From NCBI RefSeq assembly GCF_002813445.1, contig NZ_PHHD01000001.1:6572001-6636000 (forward strand): a DNA stretch of 64,000 bases, in the 5' to 3' direction. The position numbers and the translations under genes are program-made. Shown in pieces: positions 25,006 to 34,186 of this stretch. Numbering within the stretch: position 1 is the first letter of the stretch; the number at the start of each line of letters is the position of its first letter. Source of the stretch: Pseudomonas tolaasii NCPPB 2192 (lineage in GTDB: Bacteria; Pseudomonadota; Gammaproteobacteria; Pseudomonadales; Pseudomonadaceae). The notes below the pieces were generated by a model. That model had not been told where the DNA came from, did not search any database, and saw only the letters and a list, made by a program, of their open reading frames with translations.

Positions 25006-27972
25006 ATGCAGAATGAACCAAAGCCTCTTTCCTCTGGATCTCGCTGGCTTCGATGGGATCCCCACGTCCACGCACCAGGCACGTTGTTCAACGATCAGTT
25101 CAAAGGTGATTGGGAGGGATATCTAAACGCCCTTGAAGACGCCTTTCCCACCATTAGCGCGATCGCGGTGACGGATTACTATCTGCTTGATACCTACAGA
25201 CAGCTGGTTGAGCACAAGCAGGCGGGCAGGCTTGCAAGCTGCGAACTGCTCTTTCCTAATGTAGAAATCCGCTTCGATGTAGGAACTGCAAAATCCTGGA
25301 TCAACGCCCATCTATTGGTGTGTCCCGATGAAGAAAATCACCTAGAAGAGCTAGAGCGCTTTCTTGCCTCGCTTACTTTCAAGGCTTTCGACGACGAGTT
25401 CAGGTGCACCCCAAGCGATTTGAGAAGGCTTGGGAAGCGAGCGAACCCTGATATCCAAGATGACCAAACGGCCCTGCGCCATGGTGCTGAGCGCTTCAAG
25501 GTTTCGTTTCAGGAGCTGAAGGACAAGCACAAAAACAGCCAGTGGGCACAAGCCAACATCATCATCGCAGTCGCAGCAAAAGAGAATGATGGTACGTCCG
25601 CGCTGAAAGAAGGTGCAGATGAGGTATTGCGCCAGGAAATCGAGCGATTCGCGCATGTCATTTTTGCCTCCAACCCGAATCAAAGGGATTTTTGGCTAGG
25701 TAGAAAAGCTTTATCCGCAGAGAACTTGGTTGAGCGGTACAACGGCCTGAAGCCGTGCTTGCATGGCAGCGATGCCCATCAAACTGCCAAGACTGGAGCG
25801 CCTGATGGGAAAAGATTTACCTGGCTCAAGGGAAGTCCTACCTTCGACACGCTCCGTCAAGCTTGTATCGATCCGGCAGGCAGGGCTTTCATTGGAGAGG
25901 AACCACCGCCTTATGGGAATGCCTCCGAGGTCATTTCCCAAGTCGACATCACCAATGCACCTTGGCTCAAGACACCATCCTTGGCTCTGAACCCGGGCCT
26001 GATTGCCGTGGTAGGCGCAAGAGGATCAGGCAAGACCGCTCTGGCTGACATCTTGGCGGCAGGTTGTGATGCACGAGGCAGCGCAATTACCGGCCACTCG
26101 TTCTTGGTGAGAGCCCGAGACCACCTACAAAATGCTGAAGTGAAAATCACGTGGTACAACGGTGACACGCAGGCCATCCAGCTCAACCAGACGACTGACG
26201 ATGAGTTCGTGTACCCAAGAGCTCGGTATCTGTCGCAGCAATTCGTGGAAGAGCTTTGCTCAGCCGATGGTATGACGGACGGCCTCCTGGCAGAGGTCGA
26301 GCGCGTAATTTACGAGTCGCACTCCCCCACCGAACGTGAGGGTGCCATCAGCTTCAATGACCTGAGAGATATCCGTTCTGAGCGATATCGAGAGGCAAGA
26401 CGTCGGGAAGAAGAATCACTCGGTAGTCTGTCAGAGAGAATAAACACCGAACTCGAAAAACGCAGCCTCGTGCCCCAGTTGACCACGCAGGTGCAGGAAA
26501 AAGATTCGCTGGTCAAACGGCTAACCGAAGACAGAAGCAAGCTTGTTGCGAAGGGCTCAGAGGTCAGGCTGTCCAGACTGCAGTTACTGACCGCCGCCTC
26601 AGAAAAGGTTGCCGGCTATGTGAGGTATTTCAAAGCCCAAGAGCAGCAGATTCTCCTCATGCAGGATGAGGTCAACAATGTTCGCCAAGTCGTGGCGCCC
26701 AGTGATCTTAGAGACATCCAAGCACGCCATACCAAAAGTGGTCTGGGGAATGATGAGTGGAGTGCTTTTTTCAGAGACTACGAAGGCGACGTCGGTGCCA
26801 TCCTGTCGAAGATGTTGCTCGAGGCTCAAAAGAACAGAGACGCATGGATAGGAACACCACCTGCTCATAATGAAGACCTTCAACACGAGTTTATTGCTGA
26901 AGGCTCCAAGCTTGAAGAATGCACTCTCTCGTTGCTGCAGGCAGAAATTGATCGACTCCAGCAGCTGGTCAGCGTCGACCAAGACACCTCTAAGCGATTT
27001 AAAGAGCTATCAACAAAAATAACCACGGAAACTGAGCTATTGCGGGCCAGCAAGGAGAAGTTAACCGACCATGTCGGGGCCTCCCAACGTCTCGAAGTCT
27101 TGGTGAGTGAACGGTGTGACTCATACAAACGCGTTTTCTCTGCCCTCGTTGCTGAGGAGCAAGTTCTCCAGGAGCTCTATTCACCCATCAAACAGCGATT
27201 GGAAAGTGCCCAAGGGACTCTTAACAAGCTTTCTTTTTCGGTAGCCCGAACCGTCGACATTGAAGCCTGGTCAGCCGAGGGTGAGTCGTTGCTCAACCTA
27301 TCTAGAAAGGGCCCTTTCAGAGGCAAGGGCACCTTGCGCGAAAAAGTGCTCGAATCGTTGAATACTCCTTGGCTCTATGGAGATGACGAGTCCGTACTTT
27401 TGGCGCTAAGAGAATTTATTAAGAACTATCAGGAGCAGCTCGTTGAGCATGCGCCGGTGGCCACATCGGATATCGCGGAGTATCGAAGGTGGACTAAACG
27501 CCTGGCTCAATGGCTGTACGGCACCGACCATATTTCTGTTCGCTACGCAATAAATTACGACGGAGTTGAAATCCAGAAGCTTTCTCCTGGCACCAGGGGA
27601 ATTGTACTGTTACTGCTATACCTTTCGCTCGATGCGAAAGACAGTCGGCCGCTGATCATTGACCAGCCAGAAGAGAACCTCGACCCCAGGTCAATCTACA
27701 ACGATCTCGTCCCATTGTTCATGGCCGCCAAGTCGAGTCGACAAGTCATAATCGTGACCCACAATGCCAACCTTGTCGTGAACACGGATGCCGACCAAAT
27801 CATCATCGCTGAATGCGGCCCTCATGGTAGCGGGCAACTGCCTTCAATCACGTACTTATCGGGCGGACTGGAGGACAGATTGATACGTGAGCGGGTATGC
27901 GAGATTCTCGAAGGAGGTGAGACCGCGTTTAAGGAGCGCGCTCGTCGATTGCGAGTTCGGCTTTCACGATAG
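25006..27972 (+). CDS. TrlF-family PHP/AAA ATPase, candidate defence effector
   Basis: This is a 988 aa protein. The N-terminal PHP-type phosphoesterase domain shows WDPHVHAPGT (residues 17-26) and HGSDAH (about 253-258), metal-binding histidine/aspartate motifs. An SMC/ABC-type ATPase follows, with Walker A VVGARGSGKT (about 335-344), a long coiled-coil insertion (about 460-740), and Walker B LIIDQPEENLDP near 880 followed by IIVTHNANL. This architecture matches the TrlF family (tRNA-operon/defence-associated 'TrlF AAA-like ATPase'). It probably senses and cleaves a nucleic acid in an ATP-dependent way; the exact target is unknown. It has its own promoter region and is followed by a second gene that may be its partner. 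Confidence 0.82.
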   Translation: MQNEPKPLSSGSRWLRWDPHVHAPGTLFNDQFKGDWEGYLNALEDAFPTISAIAVTDYYLLDTYRQLVEHKQAGRLASCELLFPNVEIRFDVGTAKSWINAHLLVCPDEENHLEELERFLASLTFKAFDDEFRCTPSDLRRLGKRANPDIQDDQTALRHGAERFKVSFQELKDKHKNSQWAQANIIIAVAAKENDGTSALKEGADEVLRQEIERFAHVIFASNPNQRDFWLGRKALSAENLVERYNGLKPCLHGSDAHQTAKTGAPDGKRFTWLKGSPTFDTLRQACIDPAGRAFIGEEPPPYGNASEVISQVDITNAPWLKTPSLALNPGLIAVVGARGSGKTALADILAAGCDARGSAITGHSFLVRARDHLQNAEVKITWYNGDTQAIQLNQTTDDEFVYPRARYLSQQFVEELCSADGMTDGLLAEVERVIYESHSPTEREGAISFNDLRDIRSERYREARRREEESLGSLSERINTELEKRSLVPQLTTQVQEKDSLVKRLTEDRSKLVAKGSEVRLSRLQLLTAASEKVAGYVRYFKAQEQQILLMQDEVNNVRQVVAPSDLRDIQARHTKSGLGNDEWSAFFRDYEGDVGAILSKMLLEAQKNRDAWIGTPPAHNEDLQHEFIAEGSKLEECTLSLLQAEIDRLQQLVSVDQDTSKRFKELSTKITTETELLRASKEKLTDHVGASQRLEVLVSERCDSYKRVFSALVAEEQVLQELYSPIKQRLESAQGTLNKLSFSVARTVDIEAWSAEGESLLNLSRKGPFRGKGTLREKVLESLNTPWLYGDDESVLLALREFIKNYQEQLVEHAPVATSDIAEYRRWTKRLAQWLYGTDHISVRYAINYDGVEIQKLSPGTRGIVLLLLYLSLDAKDSRPLIIDQPEENLDPRSIYNDLVPLFMAAKSSRQVIIVTHNANLVVNTDADQIIIAECGPHGSGQLPSITYLSGGLEDRLIRERVCEILEGGETAFKERARRLRVRLSR

Positions 27973-28124
27973 TTGCTCAAGTCGCCGCTCGATGACGATC
28001 CCTGTAAGCGAGCGGCAGCTTGAACACTTTGGCGTTATCCACGCTGTTTGCAAGCAAGCCCAGTCGCGAGTCTAAAAACTACAGCCTGACTCGGTTGCAG
28101 AGTAACTAATGATCGCTGGAGTAC

Positions 28125-28961
28125 ATGATGTCTGAGCAATTACATTTCACTCGTCAGACCCTATTGGCTGCATCAGATTTTATCGAGAAAGCAGGAACAA
28201 ACGCAGGCTTTGACCTGATGGTGCAGCGTCTTGATCTGGATCAGTGGGTACCGTCGGGAAGTGAGCTGTCGGTTCCCAAGAAAAGAGTGGTATTCAACCA
28301 GACGCTCCTGGCCAGAGCGGAGCTTGTTTTCTGGGCTAGGGAAGGACAGATGACACATGGCGAAGCCCTCGTCCGGGAAGCAGTTCGGCTCATGAGTTCG
28401 CCTCCCGTACTTGCGGATCAAGAGCCGTTCGAGCGCTGCCTGGCGCGGGATGGGTTCACTGTCACATGGGATGCGGGAGATTGTGGGCGAGGCACTCCTC
28501 CTTGGCTGAGGCGAAGCTTGCCACAAAACGTGGACTTACCTGCTGGCGATGACCTGGTGCACTTGCACCTGAAGCATTTTGGCTTCGCCAGATCTTGCGG
28601 TCATCTTGATCAGGCTATCGACGCGCATACAAGGGGTGACTGGGCATCTGCTAACGCTCAGATCAGGACATTCATGGAGAGCCTCATTCTGGAGATAGCG
28701 ACGCAGATTGCATCTGCTGAGCTGCCACCGAACCCCAGCTTGAATAACGGTTTTCAAGCCTTGACCAAGTGCGAATTTCTATCCGAAAACCGCGCCGAAT
28801 GGAATCAGGATGGGAAAGGGATGCTGAACGGGCTGATGAAAATGCTGCACTCAGATGGTTCGCACAAAGGCCTCTCTGATGAAGATCATTCAACCATGCG
28901 GCTTCATATAGCGCTGGTGACCGCCAGGGCAATATTAAATCGTCTTGCAAACGGAGAGTGA
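28125..28961 (+). CDS. Unknown protein with Abi-like C-terminus, next to TrlF-type gene
   Basis: This 278 aa soluble protein is mostly helical in its second half. The C-terminal stretch (LMKMLHSDGSHKGLSDEDH, then MRLHIALVTARAILNRL) has the 'H-x-x-x-x-H ... A-R-x-x-L' look of C-terminal domains of abortive-infection proteins (Abi_C), but the resemblance is by eye. A second ATG one codon in is possible; GGAG precedes the first at a distance of about 8. It follows the TrlF-type gene on the same strand after 152 bp, so it could be part of that module. Confidence 0.6.
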   Translation: MMSEQLHFTRQTLLAASDFIEKAGTNAGFDLMVQRLDLDQWVPSGSELSVPKKRVVFNQTLLARAELVFWAREGQMTHGEALVREAVRLMSSPPVLADQEPFERCLARDGFTVTWDAGDCGRGTPPWLRRSLPQNVDLPAGDDLVHLHLKHFGFARSCGHLDQAIDAHTRGDWASANAQIRTFMESLILEIATQIASAELPPNPSLNNGFQALTKCEFLSENRAEWNQDGKGMLNGLMKMLHSDGSHKGLSDEDHSTMRLHIALVTARAILNRLANGE

Positions 28962-29481
28962 GGAACCATACCGCCTTTCCCAGACACTCCAGTACCTCAT
29001 ACCGGCGAATGGGGCACCGATGATCGTAATCACATACCTGGGTCATGCTCAAGACGATAATCACGTAGTTCTGATGTCAGCGTTTTCAGCGGTAGGAAGT
29101 GCAGAAAACTGTCTCCCAGGTGCCGGCCATGGCGTGAGAGCAACGCAATGTATTCGGGTTAATGCAGCAAGCGATGGCATCCCGGTGCCGGCCTCCGCGA
29201 AAGCTTTTTCTAACACGCGGAGTACGTCCACCCAATCCACTAACGGCGGAGGTATTTGATTTGACTGCGCGGAGGTCGGAGCCCAAAGGCATGAAGTAGA
29301 TCCAGAACCGTTTAATGAAGCCCAGAAGCTCCAATGTGAGCGAGCGCGACCTTCTATATCAGCCCCACCTGGTACTGATTAAGGCGCCACCCAGTAGATA
29401 TTATCTGGATCATCATAGCTCACCCGCATATTGCCTCCCTAATCACCTTGGTGGTCACGTACCGCACCGTAAGCCTTCAGA
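28962..29481. other. Gene-free stretch between convergent genes
   Basis: No reading frame here has coding character. It separates the ends of the rightward Abi-like gene and the leftward RES gene. Confidence 0.5.
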
Positions 29482-30684
29482 CTATGTTCCAAGTGCATAA
29501 TCGTCTTGCTCATAGTGGACGCCCGTAATGGTATGTATAACCAAGCTACCAGGCACGAATGCTATCTGAGGGCCCAATGACTCTCTAGGCCCCAAAATCA
29601 TGTACCCACCATTGACAGGTTGCATTACAGAGGTCTCCTGTGATGCCACATGCGAGAACAGTACGATGTTCTGCTCACCCGGTTTTTGAACTGACTTGAA
29701 GATGACGCCATCAAAACGAGGAAAATGCTGCGTCGCAAGGTATTCAGCGATGACCTGAGTGATCAGATAGCTTTTCCCAGAGCCCGGTATCACTGGAACT
29801 GTGATTTGGTCGTGCAAGGCGCGAAGAAAGTCTCGTCGCCCGGCCTTCAGGAAGTAATTGGGCTCAAAAAAACTAGGGTGCGCGCCCAGATCGGCTTCCG
29901 CAAAACGTCCAAAGTCCAATACCCTGACAGCTCCGTTAAGGCGGAACTCCCCGCTTATAACATCACTTCCAACTGGCGGCCGTAGCTCAGCCACACAAGT
30001 GTTGCGATCAAAGGCACCGTAGAACGCAGGCACCCCTACTGGGTTCATGCGCCCATCTTTAGCTTTGTCTTTCGGAGGGGCTCCCAGGTTGCGGTCTGGA
30101 TCAGCCGAGATGGAATCAATTTCGTCAGACGAGGTACATGGACGTGCTCGGAAAATTGGCGGTGCGGTCTCAGATGCCAGCAACCTTACGATGGCATTGT
30201 CCTGCGATGAACTAGGATAGCTGTCTAGTCCGTCGAACAGCCAACCCAGAAATTTTCGTGCGCCATCATTGAAGAAGCGATTGCCATGCAGCATACCTTC
30301 TTGAAACTCGACCCACTGACAACCGATACCATCGGGAAGAGATGGTCTGCGGACATAGTTAGTATCTCGGCTGTAGGCGTACCCTTCAAGGTCGTTGCAG
30401 ATCGCTTGGACTATAGGCTCGACATTGTCGCAACCTAGAACCTCGCTAATCCAAAACTCGGGGTCATCACCTTCCTGCGAAAGGTGTGGGTTAAAGCGCC
30501 GGTAGTAGTCACCTTCGCATATGTAGCCGTCCAAGACCGTTTTTACCATGTAGGAGATACTTGAGAGAGGAAGGCATTTACGCTTCACCCCACACAGAGT
30601 ACACAACGTAGACGAACCTTTGCGCTTGATCTGGCGCTCCAGATAGGACTCTTTAATGCACTTAAAACAGACGACTTTTTCCAT
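29482..30684 (-). CDS. HEPN/RES-domain protein, candidate NAD-degrading effector
   Basis: This protein is 400 aa. The N-terminus holds a small zinc ribbon (CFKC at 6-9, CTLC at 28-31), followed by a helical region matching the HEPN/RES N-terminal domain 1 type. From about residue 180 comes a RES domain: FRARP, RMNPVGVPAFYGAFDRNTC and VAELRPPVG, the R...E pattern of RES toxins, which degrade NAD+. It lies 97 bp downstream of the HNH gene on the same strand and is the third gene of a putative operon headed by a BrxR-like regulator. Stand-alone RES toxins usually pair with Xre antitoxins; none is adjacent, so regulation may be through the WYL protein or by activation on infection. Confidence 0.75.
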   Translation of the reverse strand: MEKVVCFKCIKESYLERQIKRKGSSTLCTLCGVKRKCLPLSSISYMVKTVLDGYICEGDYYRRFNPHLSQEGDDPEFWISEVLGCDNVEPIVQAICNDLEGYAYSRDTNYVRRPSLPDGIGCQWVEFQEGMLHGNRFFNDGARKFLGWLFDGLDSYPSSSQDNAIVRLLASETAPPIFRARPCTSSDEIDSISADPDRNLGAPPKDKAKDGRMNPVGVPAFYGAFDRNTCVAELRPPVGSDVISGEFRLNGAVRVLDFGRFAEADLGAHPSFFEPNYFLKAGRRDFLRALHDQITVPVIPGSGKSYLITQVIAEYLATQHFPRFDGVIFKSVQKPGEQNIVLFSHVASQETSVMQPVNGGYMILGPRESLGPQIAFVPGSLVIHTITGVHYEQDDYALGT

Positions 30685-30781
30685 AGTTCAGCGACATTCC
30701 TTCTACCAGCCACGAAAAGTTATCTATTTTTAACGCTCAAGCTCAGAAGTTGATGTCCGCTTTTGCGGGCTTGCAGGGATG

Positions 30782-31648
30782 CTAAGGGGTAGGCTTGTTC
30801 ATCACTCTTTTGTGCAGCTCTTTGAGTTCTTCACACTCACTTCGAGTGGCTTCATTAAGTAGTTCAAGAAGCTCATCACTCCCCACCCAGTGCCCTGCAT
30901 GGTTGACCCCATTCTGGAGCTGCACGAGCTGTTGGTGAGTGAGCTTTGCAGACCAGGCTCGGAAGCCCATTTCCACCTTTTCTCGAGTTTCGTGACACTC
31001 AGGGCACAATGCCCGAAGCGAACTGATCGGGTATTCCCATGGCCGAAATCCGTTGCTCATACGGGCGTAGTAACAATGGTGAGCCTCAAGCCTGCCGGCA
31101 GCCCCGCAATCTTGGCATTTATGCTCAGCTACCTGCTTCACTAGGTCTGCTTTTCGCTTCCAGCGAGGGTCGCGAAGGAGATGCGAGTATGTAGATAGCG
31201 CCGGTGTCGGACTAAAGTCGTAATCCTCAATCGGGTAGATGCCCAAATTCCAGCTGTGCCCCATTTCATAGTAAAAGCCAAAGCTCTCGAAGATGTCATC
31301 GAATTCCGTTAGATCGCACCCGTAATTCAGCATGTAATGGACGCTACTGCTATCGAACACCAAAATGTGGACGGCGTCGTTCAACCAGCTTTCTCCACGC
31401 AACTGCCACTCTGTCGGCGAGAGAAAAAACGCGTCGCCCAGAAGCCCTTCACGTACCAGCCAATCCTCGAATGCCAGCAGCAGACGGCGCAGGTTTGCTT
31501 CCATGCGGATCTTCCTAATATCGTTGAACACTATCTCGCCAGGAGGCGTGCCACGCCAAAGCTGAAAGCCCGGGCAAGGCACTCTTATTCCCGACCGGAG
31601 AAACAAAATGTCTGTAGTTGGGTCACACCGGCTCAGCCCATACTGCAT
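30782..31648 (-). CDS. HNH-endonuclease-like protein
   Basis: This 288 aa protein has a C-terminal HNH/McrA-like zinc fold: HKCQDCGAAGRLEAHHCYY, PWEYPISSLRALCPECHE. The pairs CxxC and CxxCH would bind zinc and the HH is the catalytic pair. The N-terminal 160 residues are not recognised. Start choice is uncertain: a TTG at 31660 and an ATG at 31648 are in frame, neither with a strong ribosome site; ATG is taken. It begins 16 bp after the stop of the WYL regulator. Possible roles are DNA cleavage in defence. Confidence 0.72.
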   Translation of the reverse strand: MQYGLSRCDPTTDILFLRSGIRVPCPGFQLWRGTPPGEIVFNDIRKIRMEANLRRLLLAFEDWLVREGLLGDAFFLSPTEWQLRGESWLNDAVHILVFDSSSVHYMLNYGCDLTEFDDIFESFGFYYEMGHSWNLGIYPIEDYDFSPTPALSTYSHLLRDPRWKRKADLVKQVAEHKCQDCGAAGRLEAHHCYYARMSNGFRPWEYPISSLRALCPECHETREKVEMGFRAWSAKLTHQQLVQLQNGVNHAGHWVGSDELLELLNEATRSECEELKELHKRVMNKPTP

Positions 31649-31664
31649 CGACGTGGGCAAACGA

Positions 31665-32543
31665 TCAATTAGGGCGTTGATAGCCAGGAGCGAACATGGA
31701 GCTCTCTACTCCGTAAAGCGCCAGAGGATCCTTGAGCCATAGTCGGTAAGCCTTGTCCGTGATGCTGTGATCAGGTGAGCAGTCGACATGGTACTGCTGC
31801 AATACGTAGCCCGCCATGGCAGCGCGCACGCGTAGTTTGAGCACCCCATCAAGCATGTCGTAGTCACGCTTCACGATCTCTGTAGAGTCTTTATCGGGAT
31901 GCGGGACAATAGGTAACTCAAGCATCCGATTCCACTGATCGTCGTGTTTGGGCGTTTCTTCGTCTCCTGCTTTCTCCCCCATCTGAAGCTCAGCATGCCC
32001 CACTCGAGTTAGAACGAAGTCTGCAAACTTTTTACGTTTCCGATCAAACGCCCGGACGTGCCAGCGAAGACCGTCACAACCAATAGCGAACGGTACGATG
32101 GTTCGCTCTGACTGACCTGAACCGGATGTGTAGCTGATTTTTACGACACGCTTAAGGTGTATTGCCCGGGTGATGGGCGCTAAAACTTCTACCTTAGGTT
32201 TGCTGAGCAACGAAACCGACTCGTGGGGGATCAGCGGCTTTTCATATGAATCCAAGCCATAGCCGAACCCCTGCGAAAGCGCAGTGAGAACTCGCTCAGA
32301 CGCATGTGCGATCAAAGGGGAGAATGTTTCGCGCATCACATACTGCTTCGTTACCGTGTCGAGTTCCGTGTTCTGGGGGGCAACGTCCTTGTACTGAGCG
32401 AAATCACGAGTGGCCGCAGCGGCGCCTACGCCAAACCTGTCCATGAGATCCGCACGTGAGACGGCCCCTGTGAAGTACAGGCGGAAATCGATGTACACCA
32501 GGCGCTCCCGTTGCGCTTGGCTGTACTCGCTCAAATCAATCAT
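31665..32543 (-). CDS. WYL-domain regulator, BrxR/CapW type
   Basis: This is a 292 aa transcriptional repressor. The N-terminal winged helix (RLVYIDFRLYFTGAVSRADL, FGVGAAAATRDFAQYKDVAP) has the exact spacing seen in BrxR and CapW, regulators of BREX and CBASS systems, and the protein has the same length. A central WYL domain contains VVKISYTSGSGQ, IVPFAIGCDGLRWHVRAFD and FADFVLTRV; a C-terminal dimerisation extension follows. Such proteins repress defence genes and release them on infection or DNA damage. It is the first gene of the WYL-HNH-RES unit and probably controls it. Confidence 0.82.
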   Translation of the reverse strand: MIDLSEYSQAQRERLVYIDFRLYFTGAVSRADLMDRFGVGAAAATRDFAQYKDVAPQNTELDTVTKQYVMRETFSPLIAHASERVLTALSQGFGYGLDSYEKPLIPHESVSLLSKPKVEVLAPITRAIHLKRVVKISYTSGSGQSERTIVPFAIGCDGLRWHVRAFDRKRKKFADFVLTRVGHAELQMGEKAGDEETPKHDDQWNRMLELPIVPHPDKDSTEIVKRDYDMLDGVLKLRVRAAMAGYVLQQYHVDCSPDHSITDKAYRLWLKDPLALYGVESSMFAPGYQRPN

Positions 32544-32724
32544 GTCATCTCCATCGAATCTAAAAGTCGGTCAAGCCCGTCACCTTTCACCCAGCATAAC
32601 ACATGAGCAGTTGACGTCATCAAAATGATGATGATAGGCTATGCAAATAGCACCGATACATATTCATCACTAGCGCTACGAGGAGGCTTCTGAGCCTGCA
32701 TTGGACTAGATGGTGGAAAGCCAG

Positions 32725-32760
32725 AAACAAAAAAGCCGATCAAGTTCGCACCTTGACCGG
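32725..32760 (-). terminator. Rho-independent terminator, minus strand
   Basis: On the minus strand CCGGTCAAG, a 7-base loop and CTTGATCGG form a 9 bp stem (one G-T pair), followed by CTTTTTTGTTT. No leftward protein gene ends here, which points to a short non-coding transcript. Confidence 0.7.
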
Positions 32761-32897
32761 CCTTTGGGAAAAGACGTCTGAACAGACTCCAGATGTCTCT
32801 CGCGCTTCGTTGAAGAAAGCTTTGCGATGGTAGCCCCTGTGGGCTCCTTTCGCAAGGGAGCGAGTTCTGTGTTTGAGCCTACCTCAGCAGGAGACAT
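32725..32897 (-). ncRNA. Candidate structured small RNA
   Basis: Upstream of the terminator on the minus strand are further stems: GACATCTG pairing with CAGACGTC (32773-32797), and AGCCC pairing with GGGCT around 32828-32846. With a terminator at 32725 and no matching protein gene, a transcript of about 150-180 nt is plausible. The promoter is not identified. It would run antisense to the leader of the 48 aa gene. Confidence 0.4.
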
Positions 32898-32900
32898 TTT

Positions 32901-33047
32901 ATGTCCCAGATTGAGATGTTCGAAAAGCCCGACGAGGAGGGTGAGGTCATCTATCGCATGACCATCACCACCAAAACCGGGAAGGTGATTCGACGTGCAA
33001 ACGGTCAGCCGTTTCGTATCGTCATTCGCCCTAAAGCAGCCAAGTAA
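32901..33047 (+). CDS. Small basic protein (48 aa)
   Basis: This is a 48 aa reading frame, MSQIEMFEKPDEEGEVIYRM at its start, ending RIVIRPKAAK. The acidic first third and basic last two thirds predict a small beta-hairpin protein (VIYRMTITTKTGKVIRR). A strong ribosome site AGGAGA lies 7 bases before ATG. It is first in a run of closely packed short genes on the plus strand. No family is known to me. Confidence 0.6.
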   Translation: MSQIEMFEKPDEEGEVIYRMTITTKTGKVIRRANGQPFRIVIRPKAAK

Positions 33048-33115
33048 TTTGGTTGCTTAACAGAGCTCGGGGCACGCAAGTGCCCTGTTCTCCCATCGCT
33101 GCAATGAAGAGCCTC

Positions 33116-33469
33116 ATGAGCCTAGATTTCTATGATATGCAACACAAGCCGATCGCGTATACAGATGACGACGAGCACTTATACGCATACTGTGGCCGTC
33201 CACTCGCCTACTTTCACGAAGGTTCGGTCTACTCCTATCCAGGCTTACATCTAGGATTTATAGCGAATGGCTACATTCGCGATAATCACGGACACATCGT
33301 CCTACGCACACCAGAGTCAGGCGGTGGCTCGATGAAGATGTGGCTCCTCCCCCCTCCACCGAAGGGCCCCAAGCAAATGCGATATCTCAAATGTCGAAGG
33401 CGCCCGAAATTTTATGCTCTGATGCGTCTCTTTCAATCAAAGATACCTGGAGATGAGTTTTTCTCTTGA
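33116..33469 (+). CDS. 4-fold beta-flower-like protein
   Basis: This 117 aa protein resembles the '4-fold beta flower' family: repeating short strands with aromatic turns, as in YDMQHKPIAYTDDDEHLYAY, GRPLAYFHEGSVYSYPG and LGFIANGYIRDNHGHIVL. The C-terminus is proline- and basic-rich. Upstream in-frame starts exist at 33053 and 33104; ATG 33116 is preferred because GAAGAG lies just before it and the domain begins there. The family is small and of unknown function; members are often found near membrane or defence genes. Confidence 0.6.
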   Translation: MSLDFYDMQHKPIAYTDDDEHLYAYCGRPLAYFHEGSVYSYPGLHLGFIANGYIRDNHGHIVLRTPESGGGSMKMWLLPPPPKGPKQMRYLKCRRRPKFYALMRLFQSKIPGDEFFS

Positions 33470-33480
33470 TAAGAGATGAC

Positions 33481-33573
33481 ATGCCTACTCTCTCGGCCAT
33501 GGTTAAGAACGATAGCGGTGTAAGCACCGGCTTTGAGCCAACGGATGATTCAGGCATCCGCCCAATCAAGTAA
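33481..33573 (+). CDS. Very small protein (30 aa), tentative
   Basis: This 30-codon frame starts MPTLSAMVKNDSGVSTGFEP, with AAGAGATGAC just upstream of ATG. It fits between the beta-flower gene (11 bp after its stop) and the DUF6338 gene (12 bp before its start), in keeping with the packed arrangement. Coding is not proven. Confidence 0.35.
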   Translation: MPTLSAMVKNDSGVSTGFEPTDDSGIRPIK

Positions 33574-33585
33574 GAGAGACAGGCA

Positions 33586-34176
33586 ATGGAAGATCTAGCA
33601 ACGAAAATCATCCCATTGGTACAGACGCTTGTTCCTGGCTTTCTGACCACCATGATCTTCTATTGGTTGGCCGATGTTAAAAGGCCCGGGCAGTTTGAGC
33701 GCACAGTTCAAGCACTGATCAGCACCGGGCTGATCACGATGCTCGTGTCAGGCATCAAGCCCGTGCTGCTCTACATCGGCGAGCATCATTTTCGGCTGGG
33801 GCAGTGGACGGTTCAAGTGGAAGGCGTTTGGGGAATAGGCTTGGCGGCATCTCTAGGCCTATTGCTAGCCTTCGCTTCGAACCACGACTACCTGTACAGA
33901 TTTGGCAGGTGGTTGACCTTGACGTCTCGCTCGTCGTATCCCGAGTGGATTTATGCCTTCCGCAAACGCGAAGGCAAAAGCGTGGTACTTACCCTGCTTG
34001 ATGGACGGCGATTATTCGGGTACCCGGCAGTATGGCCAACCGAGCCTAAAGATGGGCACTTCCTCATTACACAGCCGAGCTGGATGAACGAAGAGAATGA
34101 GTGGGTCGACACGCCCGGCATCGAGAGTTATTTGATTGCAAACAGCGATGTGTACCTAGTCGAATTTCTAGAGTAG
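33586..34176 (+). CDS. DUF6338-like membrane protein
   Basis: This 196 aa protein has three predicted membrane helices: residues about 8-29 (VQTLVPGFLTTMIFYWLADV), 42-62 and 80-100. A cytoplasmic domain follows, with short strands (VVLTLLDGRRLFGYPAVWP). The N-terminal LVPGF and the FERTVQALI segment resemble DUF6338 proteins. It lies in the middle of the small-gene cluster; the three following tiny genes start within 10 bp of each other. Its function is unknown; a membrane effector or sensor is possible. Confidence 0.62.
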   Translation: MEDLATKIIPLVQTLVPGFLTTMIFYWLADVKRPGQFERTVQALISTGLITMLVSGIKPVLLYIGEHHFRLGQWTVQVEGVWGIGLAASLGLLLAFASNHDYLYRFGRWLTLTSRSSYPEWIYAFRKREGKSVVLTLLDGRRLFGYPAVWPTEPKDGHFLITQPSWMNEENEWVDTPGIESYLIANSDVYLVEFLE

Positions 34177-34186
34177 GAGATCAGAA

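Larger units (their letters stand above)
32544..32900. other. Promoter region of divergent units with candidate ncRNA
   Basis: This gap lies upstream of the leftward WYL gene and the rightward small-gene cluster. It holds a series of hairpins and a minus-strand terminator (see the separate entries). No protein gene was recognised. Confidence 0.45.
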
